Below, piece by piece: positions 29,540 through 41,500 of a DNA stretch of 64,000 bases. Below the pieces are notes generated by a model that saw only the letters and a list, made by a program, of their open reading frames with translations, made no database searches and was not told the origin of the DNA. The position numbers and the translations under genes are program-made. The DNA comes from Nymphalis io (lineage: Eukaryota > Arthropoda > Insecta > Lepidoptera > Nymphalidae). The stretch spans positions 3,968,001 through 4,032,000 of the forward strand of contig NC_065911.1 of assembly GCF_905147045.1 (NCBI RefSeq). Direction: 5' to 3'. Position 1 is the stretch's first letter, and the number at the start of each line of letters is the position of its first letter.

Positions 29540-31162
29540 TCAATCAATCAATCAATCAACAGCCAATCGTTGTCCACTGCTGAACATAGGCCTCTCCCAA
29601 GGTGCGCCAAAGCTCCCTGTCCTCCGCCTTCCGCATCCAGTTGGTGCCCGCCACCTTCTTAAGGTCGTCGGTCCACCTGGCTGGAGGGCGCCCTACGCTG
29701 CGCTTGCCGATTCGCGGTCTCCACTCTAGGACTCGTCTGCTCCAACGGCCATCGGTCCTACGACATACGTGACCAGCCCACTGCCACTTCAGCCTGCTAA
29801 TTTTGCAAGCTATGTCGGTGACTCCGGTTCTTTTCCGGATAATCTCATTTCTGATCTTAACCTTCAAAGATACTCCGAGCATAGCTCGCTTCATAGCACG
29901 CTGAGCGACTTTGAATTTGTGGACTAGTCCCGCAGTTAGTGTCCACGTTTCGGCACCGTATGTCATGGCAGGTAAGACGCATTGGTTGAAGACTTTCGTC
30001 TTCAAACATTGCGGTATAGACGACTTGAGGACTTGACGAAGGTTGCCAAATGCTGCCCATCCCAAGCGAATTCTTCGATCGGCTTCCTTCTCAAAGTTGT
30101 TCCTACCGACTTGTATTATCTGTCCTAGGTAGGTATATTCACTAACAACTTCGAGAGGTTTCCCCTCGACGTATATCGGTCCCGGCACGACATGCCTATT
30201 GAACATGACCTTGGTCTTGTCCAAGTTCATACCGAGACCGACACGCCGGGAAGACTCGCCTAGGCTACGCAGCATTTCGGTGATTTGTTCCAGCGACTCT
30301 GCTATGATGACGATATCGTCGGCAAATCGAAGGTGTGAGATGTACTCGCCGTTTACATTGACTCCATACCTAGTCCAATCCAGCGTTTTGAAAACGTCTT
30401 CCAACGCGTTGGTGAACAGTTTCGGGGATATTACATCCCCCTGTCTCACCCCTCTGCGCAGTTGGATCGCCTTCGTCTTACAGTCCTGGATGTGGACAGT
30501 CATTGTAGCGGCGTTGTACAGACATCTCAGTACCTCGATATATCTCCAATCGATATGACATCTCTGCAATGAGTCGAGCACTGCCCAGGTTTCGATGGAG
30601 TCGAAGGCTTTCTCGTAGTCCACAAATGCCATACACAGCGGCTGATTGTACTCTTCGGTCTTCTGCACAATCTGCCGAACAGTATGGATGTGGTCCACGG
30701 TGCTGTAGCCTGATCGAAAGCCGGCTTGCTCTGGGGGCTGGAACTCGTCAAGTCGTCTGGCGAGACGATTCGTGACGACTCTTGAGAACAGCTTATACAC
30801 GTGACTCAGGAGGGAGATTGGTCTGTAGTTTTTCAAGAGGGTTTTATCACCTTTCTTGAAAAACAGTACCACCTCACTCCCGCTCCACGTTTCCGGGGTC
30901 TTGCCATGTTGAATGACGGAATTAAAGAGGCTTGCTAGCTCTTTCAGGACCGGAGTCCCGCCTGCCTTAAGCAACTCTGTTGTGATTCCGTCATCTCCCG
31001 GAGCTTTGTTGTTTTTAAGCTGTTCTAGAGCCGCCCTAATCTCTCCTTGGTCAACGACCGGGAGCTCCTCGGAGTAATGGCGCATAAGAGGGGCGCGCTG
31101 GTCATCAATACTGATTCCCACGGGTTTATCCGATCTTGAAGAGAACAACTGCCCATAAAATA
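29540..31162 (-). mobile_element. RTE-clade LINE, 1.6-kb 5'-truncated copy with 12-bp target-site duplication
   Basis: Minus-oriented. The 3' terminus (TCAATCAATCAATCAATCAACAGCC on the plus strand) is at the left. Homology to the 14,860 element ends at GCCCATAAAA (31,160), inside the linker before the RT domain. The 12-bp repeat TATGATAATATA flanks it (29,528-29,539 and 31,163-31,174). About eight amino-acid differences separate its RT from the other copy over some 500 residues. Confidence 0.94.
29556..31158 (-). CDS. RTE reverse transcriptase, truncated copy with intact RT frame
   Basis: An uninterrupted frame covering the whole RT domain and C-terminus: NYRPISLLSHVYKLFSRVV, FVDYEKAFDS, GVRQGDVISPKLF, HLRFADDIVIIAES with both catalytic aspartates, AGFRSGYS, GRPPARWTDD. 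The element-derived part begins at about FYGQLFSSRSDKP; the endonuclease and the first 80 or so linker residues are missing. The frame is open for 22 further codons into host DNA upstream (to 31,226), giving a hydrophobic chance leader. Dead-on-arrival copies normally lose their frame, so it is young. A function is not implied. Confidence 0.9.
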
Positions 31163-31174
31163 TATGATAATATA

Positions 31175-32274
31175 GGATAATTAAAATTAATAAATTTAAT
31201 AATATATATAGTACAATTTCCAACAAATATATAATGTTCTTGTATTATTTTTTATTATTAATAACAAAGTTTTTCATAATTGAAATATCTACAATTATTC
31301 TATAAATTATATTTTTTAATCCTATGTTGTGTAAAATATACCCATCGGATATATTTAAATATATAGAACTAAAAAAACTAGTGTCATATTCATAATCATA
31401 TTTAATAAATATAAAATACATGTGTTAATCAATCATAATTTTTTTAAACTGACTAGATACAGAAGAATTCTGATTTAATTAAAATATAGAAACACTAATT
31501 TAAACCAACAGTAGTTATGTCTAGCATAATTATATAAAATAATAAATATATAAAATACTAGAAGCCTTGACTTTAGCGATGCACTGACAACCGTTAAACC
31601 TAACAAATTTTATGACTAATTAAACACGGGTTCACTTACATTTCACACGTAATATACCTACAGCGATGTTAGATAGCAGAATCTAGCTATTTTATTGATA
31701 TTTACCGACATGGATCGTTTTAACAAATATTTGTTTAATAATCATTATATATCACATTCATAAAGAATCATAAAAAACCTCTGTAGCATTGTAAACAACT
31801 AGGTACTTTGTTTGTAAAATGTTGTAATTTAGAATATAATGGTTTCACTGTACGTTCACTAGATGGCGTTGGTATACCTTGACGCGCCTTTTACGCGATA
31901 ATATAAACTACAACAAAGAGTACAGCAACAGTTTTTGTTATTTGGCTCTGGTGGGTGTGTGAGAATACAAACATATTTTTAAGCTATAAACTTTCTTATT
32001 GTTTGTTTGTCAACTTCAACTTTACATTACTACAACGATACACAAAACTTATTAAAAACACCAAAGAGAATAATTATGAACAGTGAATTAAAAACTCCAA
32101 ATAATATTGTTTAAATATTAATTACAACAATTAAAAATCTTTTGATATATTTTTTATATTTATTCGTATATTAATTGAATGAGACAAAGTTTGTTTTCAA
32201 ATCGTTTATTTAAATATCACCGTCAGTCTATGCTTTATGACTAGAAACTAAAAACAGAACTACACTTTTAACCG
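31175..32274. other. Intergenic
   Basis: AT-rich. CACTAGATGGCGTTGG at about 31,858 and similar TAGCGCCACC/AGATGGCG pieces at 28,455-28,615 hint at a worn dispersed repeat. No gene. Confidence 0.4.
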
Positions 32275-32549
32275 TTTTTTTTATAGAATATGGGCCACCT
32301 GATGGTAAGAGATCACCAACGCCCATAGACATTGGCATCGTAAGAAATGTTAACCATCGCTTACATCACCAATGCGCCACCAACCTTGGAAACTAAGATA
32401 TTATGTCCCTTATGCCTGTAATTACACTGGCTCACTCACCCTTCAAACCGGAACACAACAATACGAAGTACTGCTGTTTTGCGGTAGAATATCTGATGAG
32501 TGGGTGGTACCTAACCAGACGGGCTTGCACAAAACTCTACCACCAGTAC
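32275..32549 (-). repeat. Family C SINE-like repeat, near full length
   Basis: Poly-T start, ATAGAATATGGGCCACC (a short deletion relative to other copies), then all landmark blocks through CTACCACCAGTA. The plus frame at 32,372-32,659 is a by-product. Confidence 0.88.
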
Positions 32550-32799
32550 GTGTTTTTTCAACTAGACATATTGTTATAAAATTGAAACCGTGTCTGTTAT
32601 ATAAATGTAAGTTTAAATATTGTAGATACTATAAAATACGTAAGCTTTGTGGGTATTAATTGCCAGTTAAATAAGGTACATAAGTAGTTTAATATTTAAA
32701 TAATAATGTTTTGATTTACAAAGAATAAGTTTAATCATGGATAAATAAAAAGCACATAAAATTGTCAGTAAATACCAATGTGTAAAAAACAATTTATTT

Positions 32800-32870
32800 A
32801 ATTTAAAGGATATGTTTAGCATCTCTTCCAACTCCTGCAGAGTCTTCGCCATGATGAAAATGTCGTCGGC
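32800..32870 (-). mobile_element. Short fragment of a second RTE-like reverse transcriptase
   Basis: On the minus strand the sequence reads ADDIFIMAKTLQELEEML, the catalytic Asp pair of an RT and the helix that follows it, comparable with FADDIVIIAESLEQLTEML in the 14,860 element but clearly a different family. It is cut on both sides by AT-rich DNA. Confidence 0.6.
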
Positions 32871-33050
32871 AACGGTATTTGTTATGTGTTTAATTAATCT
32901 ATAATTCTTATATATTTTAATTGTAATTTTTATGATTCTAATTTTAATCTTAATTATTAATGAATGTTCTGTAATTATAAATATGTAATCTGTAGACAGT
33001 TATGGGCCTCGATGCCTGAATAATAAAGTTATTATTATTATTATTATTAA
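32871..33050 (+). mobile_element. Probable LINE 3' tail with (TTA)n end
   Basis: AGTTATGGGCCTCGATGCCTG, AATAATAAAG and then about eight TTA units: a simple-repeat terminus typical of 5'-truncated LINE insertions in Lepidoptera. No coding part. Confidence 0.5.
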
Positions 33051-34209
33051 ATCGCAGATGTGTTATGTGTTGGCCATTTATATTAATGCTGCGTCCGTTC
33101 CAACAAATAAGGATATGTCGATATATTTATAGGTTAAATGTTATAATTTTAATAAAACAAATTTATCGTTTTAGTAAATTATTCTGGTATTAACAAAAAC
33201 ACACATGACCACAACATAATCTATTCACGCATTAGTTTAATTCACATTTTTATTGTACTTTAACATTGCTATTTTATTGTTAGTATTTATGTTTTTTGCA
33301 TATAGTGAAGTAATCGAGTAACTTCACTATTGATATCTAAATATTTGTTTACGTTGGTTTTATATTTGTCCGTGCAATGGCTCTATCATTGCAACAAAAA
33401 TTACGTAACTATTGTAAAATCCTCCTATTGCTTACTACGTGTTTTGATTACAGATATAGACAATCTTAATAATATTATGAGAGCTTTAATAAATTCTCGT
33501 AATGAATAAAACTTTATAAAATCGTTGTTAATTAAACGAAATATAAAATATATTTTGCTTAATAAGTGTAGGTGTAATGTATCTATTTTTTTTTTAAATT
33601 TAATTAACGAAAATTAAAAAAATATATGGATAAATTTTCGTTAAAAAAATTGTAATTAAAATTATATTCCTTATTTTTAATTTAGAACAGCAAAAAATGT
33701 ATTGTTTACAATGAATCATTTTAAATTTTCTATGTTTTTGCGAAAACTATTTTCAATATTACGTCATTTGACGTTTATATAGTAATGCATATAACACCAT
33801 AGATATACTCAACCCAGTAAATCTCTCCTATTCTGCATGACATTTTTTGATGTCTTCATTTTTCAGCCAACGGTTTTTTTATTTTTTATTACACAAAACA
33901 TTAATGAATTATTAACTTAACTATCCTCATGACTCACACCGTCCATTACGAAAATGATCAGTCTGTGATATTTAAAATTTATAAGTATTCCAAATATAAA
34001 AATTTATAACACACAAAATGACAACATTTAAAATAGTGATATTTTATTTTTGATGATGGTAACTCAGAAATATTAATTAATAAAATATAACATGTGATAG
34101 ATACCTATAACATGCGATGAGAACGGTAGGTACTTATAAGGAGAACCGACTGCCGACCATGCGAAAGCTCTTATAGAGAAGTTATAAATTATAACAAACA
34201 ACCATTATA
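33051..34209. other. Intergenic AT-rich stretch
   Basis: Only weak inverted repeats are visible (10 bp at about 33,304-33,332, 12 bp at 33,604-33,644). No gene. Confidence 0.5.
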
Positions 34210-34506
34210 ACCGAGATGGCTCAGTGGTAAGAACGTGTGAAACTTAACAGGTGATCGTGGGTTCAAATCCGGGCAAGCACCACTGAATTTTCATGAGCTT
34301 AATTTGTGATTATAATTCATCTCGTGTTTTACAGTGAAGTAAAAAATCGTGAGGAAACCTGCAAGTGTCTAATTTCACTGAAATTCTGCCACATGGGTAT
34401 TCCACCAACCCGCACTGGAGCAGCGTGGTGAAATAACCTCCAAACCTTCTCCTCAAAAAGGGAGAAGAGGCCTTAGCCCAGCAGTGGGACATTCACAGGC
34501 TGTTAC
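34210..34506 (+). repeat. Family A SINE, full length
   Basis: A-box TGGCTCAGTGG, B-box GGTTCAAATCC, body and CACAGGCTGTTAC tail are all present. No target-site duplication could be seen. Confidence 0.9.
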
Positions 34507-34838
34507 TCGTACTGGTATATTATTATGATATTATATATATTTATTTTTGACTAATTTCAGCTATCCTGGCTTTTTTCTTCCGGTACAAAAATTATATTTA
34601 TCTACACTATATGACAGGAAATCTATCAGCACAAAAAAGAATAACTGTCTAACTGACATACCCACATACAGCCCAAACTGCTGGGACTAGCACCATTAAA
34701 TCTTGCATACGGCTTCCTTTTATACAGCAACATAGCACTATTTTATTGTATGAAATTGGTATTTATCAATTCAGAATTATGATGCGAGTAAAACCGCGTG
34801 TAAAGCGATAGTATTATATAAAATAGTAATAATATTAA

Positions 34839-35096
34839 TATCCTGGGACATTTTCCACACACGGCCATCTGATCCCAAATTAAGCTTGTACAGATCTTGT
34901 ACTATGGAAACCAGACAACTGATATTCTACATATACTATTTTTCTTTTGTAAATACATACTTATATAGATAATTACAGCCAGACTCAGGACAAACAGACA
35001 TGTTCATGCACACAAATATCTGTCCTGGGTGGGAATCGAACCCACAACCTTGCGCGTAAAAGACAAGCATCCACCAACCACGCCAACCGGCTCGTC
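34839..35096 (-). repeat. tRNA-derived SINE, third family (D), full length
   Basis: On the minus strand it begins GAGCCGGTTGGCGTGGTTGG (A-box TGGCGTGGTTG), then TGTGGGTTCGATTCCCACCC (an intact canonical B-box), CAGACATGTCTGTTTG-type body, a TATAAGTATGTATTT segment and the end TGTCCCAGGATATTAATATT with an ATT-type tail. The head folds plausibly as a tRNA T arm. It is the only copy of this family in the window. Confidence 0.85.
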
Positions 35097-35709
35097 AATA
35101 TATATTATACATAATTCGATTCTGTAACTGTAACCTAACAAAATGTTTGTTGGTTTTACATTTACATAAGCACGTGTGTTCTGATTACATTTATAAAGTA
35201 AAGAAACAAGCCCGTTAACATCCCACTGCTGTGCAAACGCGATCTAATAAGGAATTTAGAATTCGATATACATAATGTTTATACAAGATTGACTCGTTGT
35301 TATTCAGTGTAAAATGACACCGCGGACAAGACGACGACGACGAACACAAATCCAATATTACATTTCATATTTTTTTAATCCACTGTGTATAAGATCGTAT
35401 TTGTTAAGCCGCATGTCATAAAATATATTGTCTTTAATTAATAATTACATTAGCGTTTTTTATCATTTATTACCGAATACAAATTTAAAACAAGCCCGAG
35501 TAGGATTAAAAATATAGATAATATATATTTTTTATTTTTTAAATAATTTAAAGTCAAAGATGTTTTTTAATAAAAACTTTTTTTTCCTCAGTAATTTGAC
35601 TTGGGTGCAAATTAAATTTACGAGCTTGAATTTCGAATTGTTACCACCTTTATTTACATAATAATAATGCTGTTGTATAATATTTACGATACGATATTTT
35701 ACAATCCAT

Positions 35710-35827
35710 TGTAAATTGTTTTTTTTTTTTGTAACAGCCTGTTAATGTCCCACTGCTGAGCTAAGGCCTCCTCTCCCTTTTGAGGAGAAGGTTTGGAGCT
35801 TATTCCACCACGCTGCTCCAATGCGGG
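35710..35827 (-). repeat. Family A SINE, 5'-truncated, with target-site duplication
   Basis: Tail GTAACAGCCTGTTAATGTCC and body GGAGCTTATTCCACCACGC only; the head is missing. The 11-bp repeat TTACAATCCAT lies at 35,699-35,709 and 35,828-35,838. 5' truncation shows that this SINE family is copied by target-primed reverse transcription like a LINE. Confidence 0.88.
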
Positions 35828-35934
35828 TTACAATCCATATAAAATAAAAAAAGATGTTTTGTTAATTTGTTTATGTAGTTTACACAATATGTTATTTATA
35901 CATTTTAATTGATAATTGCAATGACCATTAATTC

Positions 35935-36060
35935 ACCCTTTACTCTAAGGTTGACTGGTTGAGTTCCCTTTTTGGGATAACTGATAAGTCTGCTTTACAC
36001 ACTTTTAATTCAATATAGCTCGAAGCCTTTTTTGTATAATTTTTTTCATACAATAAAAAC
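35935..36060 (+). mobile_element. Worn LINE 3'-UTR
   Basis: CTCTAAGGTTGACTGGTTGAG, CTTTTTGGGATAACTGATAAG and a CATACAATAAAAAC end follow a widespread lepidopteran LINE tail that finishes in a CAATAAAG-type signal. Confidence 0.45.
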
Positions 36061-36509
36061 AATCATTATTATTTACACTCTTGAAACAACATGTCGATAA
36101 TTTATTATATTTATATAAAACTTTTTATTTTCAAGTACTCAAAAATTAAGATACAAAAACTTTTGTATACTTACAAAAATGTATCCTATAGTATATTCAA
36201 TAGAAACTTTTGTGTTGATCCATGAAGATTGCAGTCACACTGTGTAGGGTCGACACTATCACCGAGTAACATTATAAACAAAAGAAAAACAATAACAATA
36301 AAGAAAGGCGAGATTATATTACCTGCTATTGTCATCGTTGGGTATGTTAATCGCATGTTTATATAATAACTATGTAATAAAGTCAACAAATTGTTCTTAC
36401 AAATAACATAGAAATATTTATTTAAGTATAAGTTTTTTAAACAATATATTAAAACTTTATATTTATAAATAATATCTTTGCGGTTGTCACTAAAAACTAA
36501 TGGTGATGT

Positions 36510-36726
36510 GAGCCATTTATATGGCCGCGTGTTACATTATAGTGCACAAGTGTGTGCGCAAGCACAAGTGCTCTCTCTATTCGCTCACTCGGGATGGGAC
36601 GGCAAATCTGACCGCAAAGAGTTCAGGTGCAGGACCACCGGCTTTCCGAGCTATGGGTTATAAGCACTGCGAAGTTCACAACTCCGGGCTACTTCGGAGA
36701 ATTTCTCCTAAGAAATACCCAATAAC
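36510..36726 (-). repeat. Family B SINE, partial
   Basis: ATTATAGTGCACAAGTGTGTGCGC, GGATGGGACGGCAAATCTGACCG, AGAGTTCAGGTGCAGGACC and CTTCGGAGAATTTCTCC in reverse orientation. The tRNA head is missing. Confidence 0.78.
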
Positions 36727-37499
36727 TTCAAAGTTAGTAAGCTATTTCTTACATCACAACACAAAATCATAATATGATTATTGGTTGTACCAACAGTAGT
36801 TTTTCGTTATTATAACAAAACAACAAATATTTCTCTTATTATCAAAATAAAATAGTGAAGCTAAAGTAAATAATTCCAAGTAGTTATATTTAAGGTTAGA
36901 TATACACATACAATAATAGGTATATGATTTTTAAATTAACATTAATTAACTTTATATGTCATGTTTTTTACTTTTGTGCTTTTAATCTTTATAATTAAAC
37001 TCAGATATATCATTCGATGAACATTAAAACAACGCGCCAACAGCGTAAAAAGGAATAAAAAGGAATCTAAAATTATTGGCGCGTAAAATACTACCACACT
37101 TGAAACATTGTTTAAAACAAGTTTAATACATTATCACGTTCAACCTACACCTTAAAAATGCCTTTGGATTCAAACGTGTGGTTGTGATCTAAGCTTACAT
37201 TTATTAATTGGCGCCAGATTAAAATGTATATCTTAAATTTCACAAACAAATTGTTTCTTGGTAGGTATCTCTATTAAATTCATTCATCGAAACCATTCTC
37301 ATTCACAGTGCTTAGTAATCAACAACTCAACACCCGTGAAACAGTGCCGCCAAAATAACAAACCAAATCATAAAACAAACTTCATATTAGCAACCATTAT
37401 AATTTTATAACGCCCCAAGCCAAGTAAAGGCGTAAAGATCGGAAAAAAAAGAATCCTTCCGTAAAGAATTTAGGAGTGTCCGCCAAGACGAAATCCAAC
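36727..37499. other. Intergenic
   Basis: AT-rich, no gene. G+C rises from about 37,400. Confidence 0.45.
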
Positions 37500-37745
37500 T
37501 TGCTCGTTATAAATTTTGTGTCAGATAACAATATGTGCGTGTGGGTGTGTGGTATAGTCGCTGACGAGTATAGTTACAGCACGCAATAACGCTAACAAGC
37601 GAAAGAGTGAGATGGCGATATGATTGTAGAGCGTTATCTCGCTTTTGCCGCTGGCAACATGGCGCGCTGACTCGGGCGCAGGCTCGAATCGTATCGCCTG
37701 CCCACTCAAGGTTCGCTGACTGCCGTTCTTTTGTTTTTAATGTTG
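37500..37745. promoter_or_regulatory. CpG-rich candidate regulatory block
   Basis: A sharp rise in G+C and CpG within AT-rich DNA. It contains AAGCGAAAGAGTGAGATGGCG, GAGCGTTATCTCGCTTTTGCC and the imperfect palindrome TTGCCGCTGGCAA followed by CATGGCGCGC, in which the GCCAT core of Pho/YY1-type sites appears on the minus strand. GCGAAAGAG/CTCGCTTT tracts like these are frequent in insect promoters. It may be a promoter or an enhancer of the transcription unit starting near 38.2 kb. The minus frame at 37,521-37,709 has no recognisable motif. Confidence 0.4.
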
Positions 37746-38204
37746 CCAGGTATACAAATTTTCCCTTCTATATTGTTTAAAAATACATGGAGAATTTTTA
37801 ATTAATTTTGTAAAATATTAATGATTCATAGTAACTTACTGCAATAGTTACGAGGAGTGAGAAAATAATCGTTCGGTTAAATAAGTATTTTGCATATGGA
37901 ATTCCTATTTATCTAAATGTATATTTAATAGAATTTATTGTCTTCAACATTAACACCATGTATATTTTAATTTTAATTAAAAAAATAAATGTTTTAATAA
38001 TCAAACTAGAAAGAACTTATAATATTTCGATCATTAGATTATTACCTTAATTTATTTGAAATGCAAGATATATGAGGTAATTTTAATAGCATATCTAGCC
38101 ACCCCGAACCGCAGACGAAAACAGCGTCAAGCCGAGGACCTGCTCAAACCGAACGTCTGCATACCGATCGTTGGTTTTTTATATGCGCACGTCGGTGCAC
38201 GATC

Positions 38205-38523
38205 AGTGTCTATGTTTGAGTGTATGTGTCGCAGTGTGAGTGTCGGCTCGTTCTCGCGCGCGACGCACCATTGTTGTTTGCAGTAGACTCGCGGAGCTCG
38301 GTCGGTCGTGGTTCGTTTCACGCTCTCTGATCGCTCATACGACCAAACTGCCGGCGATAAACAAAATAATGAGTGTACCACATTACGTGCATCGCGAGTG
38401 CAACAAGCGACAACAGTGTGTGATAACGAGAATGTAACGTGCGTGTTGTGTTAAACGAAGTGCGTTTTTAAACGTGTTTTGGAGTTCGCGGCGCGTGGAC
38501 AACGCCATGCCCGTCGTGGTTAG
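38205..38523 (+). other. Candidate first exon (5'-UTR plus five codons)
   Basis: A CpG-rich stretch begins near an initiator-like TCAGT (38,203-38,207) and ends at TTAG/GTATGT (donor at 38,524). It holds an upstream ORF of up to 65 codons (38,240-38,437; a shorter version starts at the ATG at 38,369) and a final ATG at 38,507 reading MPVVV plus two bases before the donor. A long 5'-UTR with an upstream ORF, then a short coding start before a large intron, is typical of insect developmental regulators. The protein cannot be named. Exon limits are inferred from base composition and splice consensus only. Confidence 0.45.
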
Positions 38524-41500
38524 GTATGTGCTCGATTAATTATGGTCCATCAGTGTTTTAAGGGGTCGCTGTCCCATCAATACGCTCCTGAATTCACCGG
38601 TTGCTTATTTATGATTAGTGCGTACAGACAACGGGCCTTAAGATCGCGCTCGGCGGTCCGTTTTCAAATACACAATAAAGTTTCCTAGTCGCATCTGTAG
38701 TTATTCGTGTTTTATGTGCATACGGCGCCGTCGATTCGTGTTATCAGTGACCCGGAATGTGTGTCGTGTAATTTATAATGTAATTAAATAAGTTATCGGC
38801 TCCGATGAAGTGATCGCAAAGCGTAACACGAACTGCATCCATTTGAACGCTTCAGTACAGTTGCCAAGTATTCTTAACCGATTCGAACATCCTGTGACTG
38901 ACGCAGATATTTAAATAATTATAAAATAAAGTTTTAAAACTTTTTTAAAGTAGATAAGGTAACTCGTGACGTAAAATAATGTCATTCTCATTTTGAACTG
39001 CTGTTTTTCTGTAAAACTTAATGAAACAAAAGAGTAATAAAAACTTTCGAAACGCATTAAAAAGTTTTGTTAACCAACGTTCTTGTAATATCTGTAAAAT
39101 GACTGGCGATTATTATATTATCTTTTGAATGTAACAGATAAAGAACTTGGGTAGAAACAAATTTTAAACTATAAATAAAGTTTAAAGTTCTTTATCATTT
39201 ATAAATAAAAACAAATGTAACTTATTATAATAATCGAAACATCCAAAATTAAACGTATGCTACTTTTTTTAAATATAACGTTTTTATCAAAAAATCTTTT
39301 ATATAATATCAAAATGATCCGTCCGCTTGCTCACAAGCATGTCAATAAATAAGTTAAAAGAAAAGGAAATTAGAAACTCAAATATCTTCTAAGCCCAAAA
39401 AAAGCAAACAAAAGTAACATATTAAATGTTTTAAAATAATTAAATTAGGTACTTAATATAATCTATATTGGCCTTAAATATTTTTTTAAATAAATTAAAA
39501 TAAAATAGTATCATAAGTTTATTTTACTCTAATGAAAATGTAAAATTAAAACAGTTGACAGTTTATCTGATATTAAAAAGATTATAGCGTGTCAATGAAA
39601 TGAGTTACCGTCGGAAACGTATTTGAAATAACCTAAAAGAAAAATACCTGTATACAAATGTTTTATGGCGCGAAAATCTATTGACTATTTTAATTTTCTA
39701 TGATAATGAATGTTTCGACAAAACAATAGATCATATATAATATTTATATTTTAAGATTAATTATTGTGAGTAAACAAAATTTAATCCCTTGTATATGACG
39801 AACTCATCCAAATTATTAAAAAAAATTAGTAAATAATGATTTATAGCATTCAAAAAACAATATCATATCGTAAACGAATTGAAAACTTGAGTACTAACAA
39901 CGAACGTGACATTGACGAAATATATAATCTGTGGCCTGTGACCACAATGAAATTTAACTAAAACAAGGCTTCCATTAGTTTAGTTAGAAATAAATTAAAA
40001 AAAATACTTTTTTTATATGTAGCCTAAGTTTTTCTATTACCTTATTATTATATACTCCTACTAACTAGAGCGTTGAATTCATTGACATGATTATTATGTC
40101 AACACACGGAAGGCATTTATGGAACTAGAATAAAACATTATAATAATAAAATCCATCTTCACGCCTTGTAACAAAGAACTACAATAGAATATATTATTGA
40201 CGTAAGTAATTATAGAATAAACTTAATATATATAATAACTCCATATATCTGTTTGGTTAGCACGTTAATAAAAAATAATAACTCCTATTATGAAATAATA
40301 TTCTAATACTAATTTTACCATTTTTGCACAATATAAAAGCATTTTAGTCAAGTAAACATTAATTTTAAATATATAACATACTATATAAAATATTCGATTA
40401 GTGTACTGGCATTTAAAGTAAACGAGATAACAAACGACCATATATATTATAAGGACAAGTTTGTATTTCGTTCCGTTTATCTTGGTAAGTACATATATAT
40501 TACTTTTTCATTCAATTGGAAATGGACACTGCCTTAATTAAACCGATGTTCGATGACAATGACAATTACTGTGACATATTTTTTTTACAATTCCTAATAA
40601 ACAAAATAGCCTCACAAGTGTATGCACCTGCCTTATAAAAAAAGTTGAATGCCCATAAACAATAGCCAGGTTTTTTTTAATGTTACTAAATTATACGTTA
40701 TCACTTATCATGTTATTCGTAAAAAAACCGTAATTTGTTTTTACTATATTTTAAGTTTTTAATTTATGTGTTTTTTAACTAGAATATAATATTGTTATAC
40801 CAATTTTGGACAAACGCGAGTAATAAATATATTTTATATGTAGTATGCAGTGGTTACGATGTTACTAATAGCATTTATTTAATGATTAAAAATACAATGT
40901 CCTTATTTTTTTAAATAATATATTTGAAAAGCACAGAACAAACGATACTGTAACATTTATTATTATTTTATAAACATTATTTTACGTATTCAAAATCTTA
41001 TAATGCGATTTACGCGGGAAATCCGACGGTAAACGCGGGAAATTTTGCCATCATAAATCCGCTTCATTTGTTGAAATTACGAAATATTAAAAACATTCCT
41101 TATGTATTAAATAAATTAAAGACTATGAGATATTTCATTGTTTAAGCTTTTTTCATTAATGCCATTAAATTATGACCACGAACTATCTTAAGTTTTAAAC
41201 TATTTAAATAACAAAGGCGTGTGTATCTTGCAGTCACATACGCTATGGAGAGTAGTTACAATAACTCATATATTATTTCAATTTGTCAGCCTGCGTCGTC
41301 CTTATTCGTCTTGAATAACTAAAGACATAGACTTTTATGGTTAAAAAAATACAAAAATATATTAAGACAATTCTAGGGAATAATAAAGCTATAAAAACTA
41401 AAATATGCCACTGTGTGCCTATATAAATAGCCTATTTGAATTTTATTAACATATACATATATTGTTACGTGTGAAATACACGATATGTCAGGTGGCCATT

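Noticed and set aside
35010..35096. Possible tRNA gene on the minus strand
   Set aside because: Canonical B-box, but it continues into a third SINE body and ends in an ATT tail.
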